Shown here: positions 8,899 to 16,822 of the stretch, piece by piece | Layout: each line of letters begins with the position of its first letter | Position numbering within the stretch: the stretch's first letter is position 1 | Assembly: GCA_963792075.1 (NCBI GenBank) | Contig: CAWBUW010000012.1 | Span: 2,108,001-2,172,000, forward strand | DNA length: 64,000 nucleotides | Direction: 5' to 3' | DNA from: CAWBUW01 sp963792075 | GTDB lineage: Bacteria; Chloroflexota; Anaerolineae; Anaerolineales; UBA4823 | Notes under the pieces: model-generated | Database searches by the model: none | The model's input: the letters and a program-made list of their open reading frames with translations, nothing else | Told to the model about the DNA's origin: nothing | Position numbers and translations under genes: made by a program

Positions 8899-10362
8899 AT
8901 GGGCGAAGAAGGTAAAACCGTATTTATCAGTGCGGATCACGGGCTGGCGATCGTGTATTTTTTGCAGAGCGACGTGGTGCCGCAGCTCCTGGCTGCCGGG
9001 GTACGCGTGGTGGTGCTGACGGATGACGCGCTGCGCGAACAAATCCAGGCGCGCTTTGGTCAGCCTGGGCTGATTGTAGAAGGGCTGCGCTTGAAGCAGG
9101 CCCAGGAATATGCCAGCCGGCACATGGGCGAGCTGCAGTGGTGGCTGCATTTCCTGCGCCGGGTCGGCGGGTCGAAGCGGATTAACATTGAAGCGATGGA
9201 GAGTTACGTGCAGCAGGTGCACGCTGAGGAACCGCGCCGGAGGCAGATCTTCTTCCCACTGGCACAGGCGGCGGTTGGGCTGCTGCGCCGCTCTGCGGCA
9301 GCGCGCAAAGCGCTGGTACGGCTGCAGATGGCGTTCACGCCCCAGCTTTACGCCGACCTGTTCGAAAAGTACCAACCATCGCTGGTGATCGCCAGTACCC
9401 CCGGCTGGCGTCTGGATCGCTACCTGCTGCGCGAAGCGCATGCGCGCGGGGTTGAAACCGCGGCGGTCATCGTGGGCTGGGATAACTCCAGTTCCTACAG
9501 TATTCCTGGGGCGCCGGTAGATTGGATCACCTGCTGGTCGCAGCAGCAGAAAGATGAGCTGGTATATGGATCGGATTGGGTGCCGGAACGGGTGCACATT
9601 GGCGGTATCCCATCGTACGATGGCTATTTCCGCAAGACCTGGTTGATGCCGCGGGAGGAGTATTTCAAGCTGCATGGATTGGACCCACAGCGGAAGTTGC
9701 TTTCGTATGCAGCCAGCTTTGTCAGCTTTTCGCCCAATTACCAAAATATCGAAGCACTGGCCCGCCTGGTGGCCTCGGATGCGCTGGTTGAACCCGGCCA
9801 ACTCTTAGTCCGGCTGCACCCTAACCATTTTTGGGACAATCCGCTGTTTGCCGGCGAGCGCGAGAAAATCATGCAGTTGGCCAAAGTCACCCCGCACATG
9901 CACGTGGTGGAGCCGGTGCCCTTAGGCGGCTCTCTGGGGTATTATTCGGGCGAGGATATGCCTGAAAAGACCTCGATGATGGCATATTCCGATGTCTTCT
10001 GCACGGTGTATTCTACGATGGTGGTAGAAGCCGCCATCCACGAGCAGCCGATCGTGAGCGTATGTATCGACGCGCCGGGCGGCTGGAACACGCCGCGCAA
10101 ATTCTCGCTGCCGCTGTCAGAGATCGGCAACTGGCCGACGCACCTGCGCTTCCGTGAGGCAGGCGCCGGGCGCGTGGCGTTGGATGAAGCGGCTCTGCGG
10201 GAAGCAGTCAATGCCTCGCTGCGTGAACCCGAAGCCGACCGGGCAAAACGCCGGGAGTTTATCCTCCAGGAATGTACTTATACGGATGGCAGCGCAGGTA
10301 AGCGCACGGCTGATTTTCTGCTGACTCTTCTCAACCGTGACACACAGGGATGTATCCAGTGA
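8899..10362 (+). CDS. GT-B-like surface glycan protein (CDP-glycerol transferase-like)
   Basis: The 487-residue protein has a two-domain GT-B appearance. The second half includes LLVRLHPNHFWDNP and AYSDVFCTVYSTMVVEAAIHEQPIVSV. The latter resembles the phosphate-binding SxxxEAxxxxxP helix of CDP-glycerol glycerophosphotransferases and related capsule enzymes. The N-terminal half starts with a Rossmann-like strand (TVFISADHGLAIVY). It likely transfers a sugar or a polyol phosphate to the surface glycan. The next gene overlaps its 3' end by 13 nt. The family is recognised only at superfamily level. Confidence 0.55.
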   Translation: MGEEGKTVFISADHGLAIVYFLQSDVVPQLLAAGVRVVVLTDDALREQIQARFGQPGLIVEGLRLKQAQEYASRHMGELQWWLHFLRRVGGSKRINIEAMESYVQQVHAEEPRRRQIFFPLAQAAVGLLRRSAAARKALVRLQMAFTPQLYADLFEKYQPSLVIASTPGWRLDRYLLREAHARGVETAAVIVGWDNSSSYSIPGAPVDWITCWSQQQKDELVYGSDWVPERVHIGGIPSYDGYFRKTWLMPREEYFKLHGLDPQRKLLSYAASFVSFSPNYQNIEALARLVASDALVEPGQLLVRLHPNHFWDNPLFAGEREKIMQLAKVTPHMHVVEPVPLGGSLGYYSGEDMPEKTSMMAYSDVFCTVYSTMVVEAAIHEQPIVSVCIDAPGGWNTPRKFSLPLSEIGNWPTHLRFREAGAGRVALDEAALREAVNASLREPEADRAKRREFILQECTYTDGSAGKRTADFLLTLLNRDTQGCIQ

Positions 10363-11360
10363 AGTTCCTGATTGCAGGTTTTGGCTCCATCGGGAGGCGG
10401 CATTTCCGCAACCTGTTGGCGCTGGGTGAGACGGATATCGTTTTGTACCGTACCGGCCACAGCACGCTGCCGGATGACGAAATCATAGGGTTCCCGGTTG
10501 AGACCAACCTTCAGGCCGCGCTGGCGCACCGGCCCGATGCGGTCATTGTCGCCAACCCGACCGCGCTGCACCTGGATGTGGCGATCCCGGCTGCTGCGGC
10601 GGGCTGCCACCTGTTCCTGGAAAAACCTATTTCTCATTCGCTGGCGCGCGTTGGCGAACTGCAGCAAGCCGTCCAAAGCAGCCAGGTGAAAGTGCTGGTG
10701 GGATTCCAATTCCGCTTCCACCCGGGGCTGCGTAAAATCCGGGAAATCTTGCAGGGTGGCACGCTTGGCCGCACCCTGAGCGTGCGCGCACATTGGGGCG
10801 AATACCTGCCGGACTGGCATCCCTGGGAAGATTACCGCCAGGGTTATGCTGCGCGGGCTGACCTGGGGGGAGGGGTGGTATTGACATTGAGCCATCCGAT
10901 TGATTATTTACGTTGGCTGTTTGGCGAAGTAGCGCAGGTTCACGCCTTTGTCGGGCATTTGAGCGACCTGGAAGTGCAGACGGAAGACCTGGCTGAGATC
11001 CTCTTCCGTTTCGAGACGCGCGTTGTGGGCAGCCTGCACCTGGATTACTGCCAACAGCCGCCGGTTCATCGCATGGAAATTGTGTGTACAAAGGGCACCC
11101 TGCGCTGGGACAATGCGGACGGCGCTGTGCAGGTGTACGTGGTTGGCGACCCGGCAATATCAGCCTGGGAGACGTTCCCCGTACCTGCGGGCTTTGATCG
11201 CAATGAGATGTTCCTGGATCAAACCCGGCATTTCATCGAAGTAGTCCGCGGCGCCAGCCAGCCGGTGTGTACGCTGCAAGATGGCGTGCGCGCCTTGGAG
11301 CTGGCTTTGCTGGCTAATGATTTGGGGGCTGCCCAAAAAGAAACAAAGGAAGAAAATTAA
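10350..11360 (+). CDS. Gfo/Idh/MocA-family oxidoreductase
   Basis: This family uses NAD(P) to oxidise or reduce sugars and sugar nucleotides. The N-terminal Rossmann motif FLIAGFGSIGRRH lies at about residues 5-17, and the EKPISHS motif (Lys of the EKP catalytic triad) is near residue 92. The remaining 200 residues form the usual alpha/beta dimerisation domain. Next to it lie an SDR and a CMP-sugar synthetase, a grouping common in sialic-acid-like loci. The last codons (encoding GAAQKETKEEN) and the stop lie inside a dispersed repeat, so the C terminus has been shaped by repeat insertion. GTG 10359 is an alternative start. Confidence 0.82.
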   Translation: MYPVKFLIAGFGSIGRRHFRNLLALGETDIVLYRTGHSTLPDDEIIGFPVETNLQAALAHRPDAVIVANPTALHLDVAIPAAAAGCHLFLEKPISHSLARVGELQQAVQSSQVKVLVGFQFRFHPGLRKIREILQGGTLGRTLSVRAHWGEYLPDWHPWEDYRQGYAARADLGGGVVLTLSHPIDYLRWLFGEVAQVHAFVGHLSDLEVQTEDLAEILFRFETRVVGSLHLDYCQQPPVHRMEIVCTKGTLRWDNADGAVQVYVVGDPAISAWETFPVPAGFDRNEMFLDQTRHFIEVVRGASQPVCTLQDGVRALELALLANDLGAAQKETKEEN

Positions 11361-11443
11361 TACGTATCTGTGGGGGTGGTGCGAAGCACCACCCCCACAG
11401 ATACGTATATTTTCTCCTTGTTTTCGTCTTTTTGGACAACCCC
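11325..11443. repeat. Dispersed inverted-repeat element, copy 1
   Basis: The outer ends read GGGGCTGCCCAAAAAG (11325-11340) and, inverted, GGGGTTGTCCAAAAAG (11443-11428). Inside lie imperfectly complementary A/G-rich and T/C-rich arms. The centre is occupied by a 23-bp palindrome (11360-11408) flanked by TACGTA. A second copy (56915-56989) has the same arms and a single TACGTA but no such palindrome. The left arm supplies the C terminus and stop of the upstream oxidoreductase. The size and ends suggest a non-autonomous mobile element. Confidence 0.75.
11360..11408. repeat. 23-bp perfect palindrome nested in a repeat
   Basis: The arms at 11360-11382 and 11386-11408 are perfectly complementary and are separated by GAA. 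The tip reads GCGAAGC, a sequence known to form an unusually stable mini-hairpin in DNA. It lies between the oxidoreductase stop and the SDR start. There is a T-rich run after it (TATTTTCTCC), so weak terminator activity is possible. Confidence 0.88.
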
Positions 11444-11532
11444 AAAACCCTAGAAGATTTGACACAGGACATAGAATTGGTTTATGATCTACCCCAGGCA
11501 ATTGCCCCGAATGCAATGGAAAAGGAATGAAC

Positions 11533-12357
11533 ATGAAAAGAATCCAACATGCTTTTGAATTGTCCGGGCGCGTGGCGGTGGTCACCGGCGGCCCGGGTTT
11601 ATTAGGCAAGGAATTCTGCCGGACTCTGGCCGAGGCCGGGGCGGCAGTGGCCGTGGTGGATATTAATGCCGCAGGTTGCACGTCGGTCGCCGAGGATCTG
11701 AAGGCGCAGGGATACGCAGCATTAGCCGTGCCGACCGACATCACACAGCCCGAATCCGTACACAACATGGTCGAAAGCACGCTGCGCACATTCGGGCGGT
11801 TGGATATCCTGGTCAACAGCGCGGCGTTGGATCCCAAATTCGACCCACAGCATCTCGGCCCAGGAGCCTCTGGAGCTTTTGAAGACTATCCGCTGGAATC
11901 CTGGAAGCAGGCGTTAGACGTAAACCTGACGGGGATGTTCCTATGCTGCCAGGCATCTGTAAAGCCAATGTTAGCCCAGGGTCAAGGGGTGATTATCAAT
12001 ATCTGTTCAACTTACGGGCTGGGCGGTCCAGACCAGCGTATTTACGAGCGCCCAGGGCAGCCGAAACGGTATAAACCGGTGTATTACACCGTGACCAAGG
12101 CCGGCGTGCTGGGGATGACCAAATACCTGGCCACGTATTACGGCGAGCAAAATATCCGTGTCAATGCATTGACGCCGGGCGGTGTGTATAACAACCACGA
12201 CGAAGATTTCGTTAAAGCCTATGCTTACCGTACGGTGTTGGGACGCATGGCGCAGCGGCACGAGATGAATGGCGCTCTGTTATTCCTGGCCTCGGATGCG
12301 TCTTCTTACATGACGGGGAACAACCTGGTGGTCGATGGAGGGTGGACAGCATGGTAA
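11533..12357 (+). CDS. Short-chain dehydrogenase/reductase
   Basis: This is a classical SDR that would reduce or oxidise a keto group with NAD(P). It has the TGGPGLLG nucleotide-binding motif, the NSAA (NNAG-like) motif in LVNSAALDP, and the catalytic YYTVTKAG (YxxxK). The C terminus ends with the GNNLVVDGGW signature common in SDRs. ATG 11533 is favoured over 11527 because AAAGGA is then correctly spaced. It overlaps the next gene in an ATGGTAA arrangement. Similar SDRs (PtmA-like) sit beside CMP-legionaminic acid genes in Campylobacter, which fits a role in sugar modification. Confidence 0.8.
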   Translation: MKRIQHAFELSGRVAVVTGGPGLLGKEFCRTLAEAGAAVAVVDINAAGCTSVAEDLKAQGYAALAVPTDITQPESVHNMVESTLRTFGRLDILVNSAALDPKFDPQHLGPGASGAFEDYPLESWKQALDVNLTGMFLCCQASVKPMLAQGQGVIINICSTYGLGGPDQRIYERPGQPKRYKPVYYTVTKAGVLGMTKYLATYYGEQNIRVNALTPGGVYNNHDEDFVKAYAYRTVLGRMAQRHEMNGALLFLASDASSYMTGNNLVVDGGWTAW

Positions 12358-13001
12358 ATACCCGTTCGGAACCCGCGAGCTCTCTCGGGATGCACAGCGC
12401 TACACACAACGATACCGGCCCAGCCTCTGACGATTTTGTTACCGTGCGTATGTCACGGCGTGGAGATATCTGCGTCCTGATGTCACCTAAGAGCGATAAA
12501 CCCACGCCTGCACTCTTGCAGCACCTGGAAGCGCTGCAGAGCATAGTCGGCGGGCGTATTGCTGGTCGCATTCACATTACGGCGCAGCGCTTTGAACCGT
12601 CAGACGAGACTGCCGGAGAACGTATCCTGGAACGGTTGAAGAGCTGTGCGGCAGAACAATTTAAATTTAAGGTCGGCGCAACCGGATATATCCCGATGCA
12701 TTCGGTGTTCCGCAATACGCACATGTTAAAGTGGTCTGTCGCCGGAACCGAGCCATTGGAGCATTATTACCGGCTGGTTGATCACCTGGGACGTGAGGTG
12801 GGTCTGAAGCCGCTGTATATGCGCCGGGCCACAGGAGCGCGTGTAACCGCTTTGCTAGAAATTATGCCTAAAGATAACCCCGCGCTGGCACAGGTCCCGC
12901 TGCTTGAGCCCTTATTCAATGTGGAAAGGCTGATCGTTACGCGCATCCTGGCTCCGAATGAGTATGAAGTGCTGGGAGAAGTTGGTTTAGGAGCTTCGTA
13001 A
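12351..13001 (+). CDS. Degenerate 2H phosphoesterase-like protein (LigT-like)
   Basis: The 216-residue protein resembles the 2'-5' RNA ligase/LigT two-histidine fold. The first motif is seen as GRIHITAQRF (HxT). The C-terminal NVERLIVTRILAPNEYEVLG segment matches the usual closing strands of the fold. The second HxT motif appears as RVTAL, with Arg in place of His, so classical phosphodiesterase activity is doubtful. ATG 12351 is chosen because GGAGGG precedes it; it overlaps the SDR stop by 7 nt. The tight packing between an SDR and a CMP-sugar synthetase suggests a job in the glycan pathway, but I cannot name it. Confidence 0.5.
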   Translation: MVNTRSEPASSLGMHSATHNDTGPASDDFVTVRMSRRGDICVLMSPKSDKPTPALLQHLEALQSIVGGRIAGRIHITAQRFEPSDETAGERILERLKSCAAEQFKFKVGATGYIPMHSVFRNTHMLKWSVAGTEPLEHYYRLVDHLGREVGLKPLYMRRATGARVTALLEIMPKDNPALAQVPLLEPLFNVERLIVTRILAPNEYEVLGEVGLGAS

Positions 13002-13004
13002 CCC

Positions 13005-14258
13005 ATGGAAGTGTTAGCCTTGATCCCTGCGCGCGGGGGATCCAAATCCATCCCGCGTAAGAATATCCGTCCATTGGCCGGGCATCCGTTGATTGCGTAT
13101 AGCATTGCAGCCGGACGGCAGGCGGCCCTGGTGACGCGCACGCTCGTCTCGACGGATGACGAGGAGATTGCTGCCGTGGCGCGCAGCTATGGAGCCGAGA
13201 CACCTTTCCTGCGCCCGGCAGAGTATGCCCAGGACAACACGACCGATTTCCCGGTCTTTGAGCATGCCCTGTGCTGGCTGGCAGAGCATGAAGATTATCA
13301 CCCAGAAATGGTGGTCCAACTTCGTCCGACTTCCCCCATCCGCCCGGTGGGGATGGTGGACCAGGCGCTGCGAATGTTATTGGAAGATGCGCAGGCCGAA
13401 TCGGTACGGGGTGTGGTGCCGGCGGGGCAGAACCCCTTTAAAATGTGGCGCATCGAAGACGGGCGCATGGTCCCCCTGTTAAAAGTGGAGGGGATTGCTG
13501 AACCATATAACGCGCCGCGCCAGGCGCTGCCGGCCGCATTCTGGCAGACGGGGCATATTGATGCCATCCGGGTGCGTACTATCTTGGAAAAAAACTCACT
13601 GAGCGGAGATACGATCCTGCCGCTTAAGATCGACCCGCGCTATACAATTGATATCGATACCCTGAATGACTGGCGGCGCGCCGAAAAGCTGATGGAAGAA
13701 CTGCCCACGCAGGGGCTGGATTTTGTGCGTCCGGGGCCGCTGGTAAGCGTTCATTCGGAGGCGCAGGTCTCTAAGCGCGACCTGCCAGAAGACGTGCAGT
13801 TGATCGTTTTTGATTTCGATGGCGTGATGACCGACAATCGCGTCTGGGTGGACCAGGACGGGAGGGAGATGGTGGCTGCGAACCGCAGCGATAGCATGGG
13901 GTTGAAGCACCTGCGTAATTCTGGCGTCCGGGCGATGGTGCTCTCCACCGAGGTCAACCCGGTAGTGACCGTGCGCTGCCGCAAGCTCGATTTGCCGGTG
14001 ATCCAGGGCGTGGAAGACAAGGGGATAGTACTCAAGAAATACCTGGAAGTGGAGAAGCTTGATCCTGCCCAGGTGGTCTATGTTGGGAATGATATCAATG
14101 ATCTGCCCTGCTTCTCGCTGGTGGGATGCGCCGTGGTCGTGGCAGATGCCCAGCCTGAAGCGATGCAGCAAGCGGACCTTGTGCTGTCGCAGCGCGGCGG
14201 GCACGGGGCAGTGCGTGAAATTTGTGACACTATTTTGAAGAGAAAAGGAGCTAAGTAA
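13005..14258 (+). CDS. CMP-nonulosonate synthetase fused to KdsC-like phosphatase
   Basis: Residues 1 to about 230 are an N-acylneuraminate cytidylyltransferase, with LIPARGGSKSIPRKN at 6-20 and VQLRPTSPIRP as the conserved core. Such enzymes make CMP-sialic acid-type donors. Residues about 262-417 are a HAD phosphatase of the KdsC/YrbI class, with VFDFDGVMTD carrying the nucleophile Asp and acid Asp, and YVGNDINDLPCF as the Mg-binding loop. The same fusion exists in animal and some bacterial CMP-sialate synthetases. It fits removal of a phosphate from a 9-phosphate sugar followed by CTP activation. It is 3 nt from the upstream gene and 5 nt from the next NeuB homologue. Confidence 0.88.
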   Translation: MEVLALIPARGGSKSIPRKNIRPLAGHPLIAYSIAAGRQAALVTRTLVSTDDEEIAAVARSYGAETPFLRPAEYAQDNTTDFPVFEHALCWLAEHEDYHPEMVVQLRPTSPIRPVGMVDQALRMLLEDAQAESVRGVVPAGQNPFKMWRIEDGRMVPLLKVEGIAEPYNAPRQALPAAFWQTGHIDAIRVRTILEKNSLSGDTILPLKIDPRYTIDIDTLNDWRRAEKLMEELPTQGLDFVRPGPLVSVHSEAQVSKRDLPEDVQLIVFDFDGVMTDNRVWVDQDGREMVAANRSDSMGLKHLRNSGVRAMVLSTEVNPVVTVRCRKLDLPVIQGVEDKGIVLKKYLEVEKLDPAQVVYVGNDINDLPCFSLVGCAVVVADAQPEAMQQADLVLSQRGGHGAVREICDTILKRKGAK

Positions 14259-14263
14259 AGCCA

Positions 14264-15136
14264 ATGGCACGTGAAATACGCATCGGTGATCGCCTGGTGG
14301 GAGATGGACACCCCACTTTTATTGTGGCCGAGATCGGCATCAACCACAACGGGGACGTGGAGATTGCCAAGCAATTGATCGACGTAGCAGTAAAGAACGG
14401 CGTGGACGCGGTGAAATTCCAGAAGCGCACGCCAGAGCTATGCGTTCCTCCTGAACAACGCGGCCAGATGCGGGAGACACCCTGGGGGTATATCACCTAC
14501 CTGGATTACCGCTATAAGACAGAGTTTGGCGAGGCGGAGTATGGCGAGATTGAACGCTATTGCAAAGAAAAAGGGATTAACTGGTTCGCTTCGGTGTGGG
14601 ATGAGCCTGCGGCGGATTTTATGCAGCAGTTCGATACGGCCTGCTATAAAGTCCCGTCCGCCTCACTGACGGATCATAAATTGCTGGCACACCTGCGCAA
14701 AATTGGCAAGCCAATTATTCTCTCCACGGGGATGTCCACGATGGACCAGATCCGGGCCTCGGTCAAAATGCTGGGCGAGGAAGACTTGATTGTTTGCCAT
14801 GCTACCAGCACTTACCCGTGCGACCCGCACGAATTGAACCTGCGCATGATCCAGACACTGCGCCACAGTTTCAATTGTCCTATCGGCTACTCGGGGCATG
14901 AAGTGGGCCTGATTCCTTCGGTTGTGGCCGTCTCGCTGGGAGCCTGCCTGCTGGAACGGCATATTACGCTGGACCGGGCGATGTGGGGCAGTGACCAGGC
15001 TGCTTCGGTGGAACCGGGCGGTGTGGAGCGATTGGTGAAGTACATCCGTGTCACCGAGCAGTCGATGGGAGATGGCATCAAGCGCGTGTATGACAGCGAG
15101 ATGTCTTCGTTGAAAAAACTACGCCGGGTGACCTGA
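14264..15136 (+). CDS. NeuB-family synthase lacking the SAF domain
   Basis: This second sialic-acid synthase homologue has the TIM barrel only: VAEIGINHNGDVEIAKQL near the N terminus, VKFQKR, FASVWDEP, and GYSGHEVGL with ERHITLDRAMWGSDQAAS. The protein stops at 290 residues, right after the barrel. The SAF domain found in the copy at 2172 and in NeuB, which contributes to the partner subunit's active site, is absent, and no separate SAF gene follows. It is 5 nt after the CMP-sugar synthetase/phosphatase fusion, so it probably supplies that enzyme's substrate. A shorter, naturally SAF-free subfamily is possible. Confidence 0.85.
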   Translation: MAREIRIGDRLVGDGHPTFIVAEIGINHNGDVEIAKQLIDVAVKNGVDAVKFQKRTPELCVPPEQRGQMRETPWGYITYLDYRYKTEFGEAEYGEIERYCKEKGINWFASVWDEPAADFMQQFDTACYKVPSASLTDHKLLAHLRKIGKPIILSTGMSTMDQIRASVKMLGEEDLIVCHATSTYPCDPHELNLRMIQTLRHSFNCPIGYSGHEVGLIPSVVAVSLGACLLERHITLDRAMWGSDQAASVEPGGVERLVKYIRVTEQSMGDGIKRVYDSEMSSLKKLRRVT

Positions 15137-15159
15137 TTCTGGCGGAAGAGGGAATAGAC

Positions 15160-16812
15160 TTGTCCAGAATCAAGTATGCCCAGGCGGTGCTGCGACAGCA
15201 TTGGACTCGCTGGCAAGTGAACCGGGAAATCCGGGGATTGGTGCAGCGAGTTTCCCGGCACGTCCAGCTTGATCCGGACCGTGGGCCGGTGGTGCTGTTC
15301 AACGCATCCACGCGGTTGACCGGGATGAGCCTGAACGCGGCCTTCTCGCTGCTGTTGGGGCTGGGGCTGCAAACCGCCGGGATTCCTGTGGTGCGTTTTG
15401 CCTGCCAGGCCGGGATGAGCCGCTGTGTGCTGGGTACGAACCGGGATGATCCGAACCAGGCGCCGCCCTGCCGGGCTTGTGTGGCCCAATCGCAGACTTT
15501 GTTCATGGATGCACCTACCGTTTGGTTCCGCTTCCAGGCTGATCCTGCGCTGCAGCAGGCTATGGAAGGCCTGACGGCAGCGCAGCTTTCGGAATTTGAA
15601 TGGTCGATTAATCTGCCAGCGGTGGGCGAGCGCAGCCTCCCGCTGGGGGCGCTGGCGTTGCCTGCACTGCGTTGGGTGCTGCGTAGGCATCACTTGCCCG
15701 ACGAAGCGCCGGTACGCCAACTGCTGCGCGAATACATCCTTTCGGCGTATCACCTCGCCCAAGAATTTGCGAGTTTGGTGAGTGAGGTGCATCCGGCAGC
15801 AGTGGTGGTATTCAACGGGCAGTTTTTCCCCGAAGCGACGGCGCGTTGGGTCGCGCGGGAATATCGCATCCCCTCGGTGTCCCACGAAGTGGGCCTGATG
15901 CCATTCACGGCGTATTTTACGACGGGCGAAGCCACGGCATATCCGTTGGATATCCCCGCATCGTTTACGCTTTCGGACGCTCAAAATGCACGCCTGGACG
16001 AGTACCTGTCCCAGCGTTTTCAGGGACAATTTTCGATGGCAGGGGTGCAGTTCTGGCCCGAAATGCGCGGGCTGGATGCAGAATTTTTGGAGAAAGCGGT
16101 AGGATTTAAGCAGATTGTCCCCATCTTCACCAATGTGGTTTTTGATACCAGCCAGCCCCATTCCAATGTGATATTCCCCCACATGTTTGCCTGGCTGGAT
16201 GAAGTCTTGGATGTGATGAAGCGTCATCCAGAAACGCTGTTTGTGCTGCGCGCGCACCCGGATGAGCACCGGCCGGGCAAAGAAAGCCTGGAAAGTGTCC
16301 GCCAATGGGTGGAGCAGAACCAAGTGACCGCGTTGTCCAATGTGGTTTTTTACGACTCGGCGCAGTTTGTCAGCTCTTACCAACTGCTCCAGCGCTCTAA
16401 GTTCGTGCTGATCTATAATTCGACCATTGGGTTAGAAGCCGCCATCCTGGGGATGCCGGTGTTATGCGCCGGGCGAGCGCGATTTACGCAGATTCCAACC
16501 GTGTTTTTCCCGCAATCACCTGCGGCTTACCTCCAACAGTTGGAGGAGTTCCTGGCAGCCGAGAAAGTGAGCGCACCAGCAGAATTTCAATCGAATGCCC
16601 GGCGTTTCTTATACTATCAACTGTTCCGCTCTTCCCTTCCCTTTGGTGATTTCCTGGAAGATGAGCAATTGTGGCCGGGGTTTGTCCGCCTGCGCCGCTT
16701 CGGTTGGGAACAACTAACACCTGCCTGTTCGTCTGCCATGCGGGTGTTGGCGGAAGAGCTGGGAAAATTGGAATTTACCCGGCCAGTCTCCTCTTTCCTG
16801 TTACCTGATTGA
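15160..16812 (+). CDS. Capsule-type GT-B protein with four-cysteine motif
   Basis: The 550-residue protein looks like a capsule-polysaccharide glycosyltransferase (KpsC/KpsS or CDP-glycerol type GT-B). The C-terminal half has LFVLRAHPDEHRPG and LIYNSTIGLEAAILGMPVL, the usual donor-binding helix. The N-terminal half has four cysteines in a C-x6-C-x14-C-x2-C array (residues about 81-107), which might bind zinc. The start is TTG 15160 after a GAGGGA box. It likely transfers the activated acidic sugar, but neither donor nor acceptor is certain. Confidence 0.6.
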   Translation: MSRIKYAQAVLRQHWTRWQVNREIRGLVQRVSRHVQLDPDRGPVVLFNASTRLTGMSLNAAFSLLLGLGLQTAGIPVVRFACQAGMSRCVLGTNRDDPNQAPPCRACVAQSQTLFMDAPTVWFRFQADPALQQAMEGLTAAQLSEFEWSINLPAVGERSLPLGALALPALRWVLRRHHLPDEAPVRQLLREYILSAYHLAQEFASLVSEVHPAAVVVFNGQFFPEATARWVAREYRIPSVSHEVGLMPFTAYFTTGEATAYPLDIPASFTLSDAQNARLDEYLSQRFQGQFSMAGVQFWPEMRGLDAEFLEKAVGFKQIVPIFTNVVFDTSQPHSNVIFPHMFAWLDEVLDVMKRHPETLFVLRAHPDEHRPGKESLESVRQWVEQNQVTALSNVVFYDSAQFVSSYQLLQRSKFVLIYNSTIGLEAAILGMPVLCAGRARFTQIPTVFFPQSPAAYLQQLEEFLAAEKVSAPAEFQSNARRFLYYQLFRSSLPFGDFLEDEQLWPGFVRLRRFGWEQLTPACSSAMRVLAEELGKLEFTRPVSSFLLPD

Positions 16813-16822
16813 GGCGGTATCC

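Noticed and set aside
7630..9801. 723-codon minus-strand open frame
   Set aside because: It lies antisense to three plus-strand genes with clear conserved motifs and reads through the palindrome at 8838. The long frame is a by-product of GC-rich codon use.
14887..16383. 498-codon minus-strand open frame
   Set aside because: It is antisense to the NeuB and capsule-type GT-B genes and has no recognisable domain.
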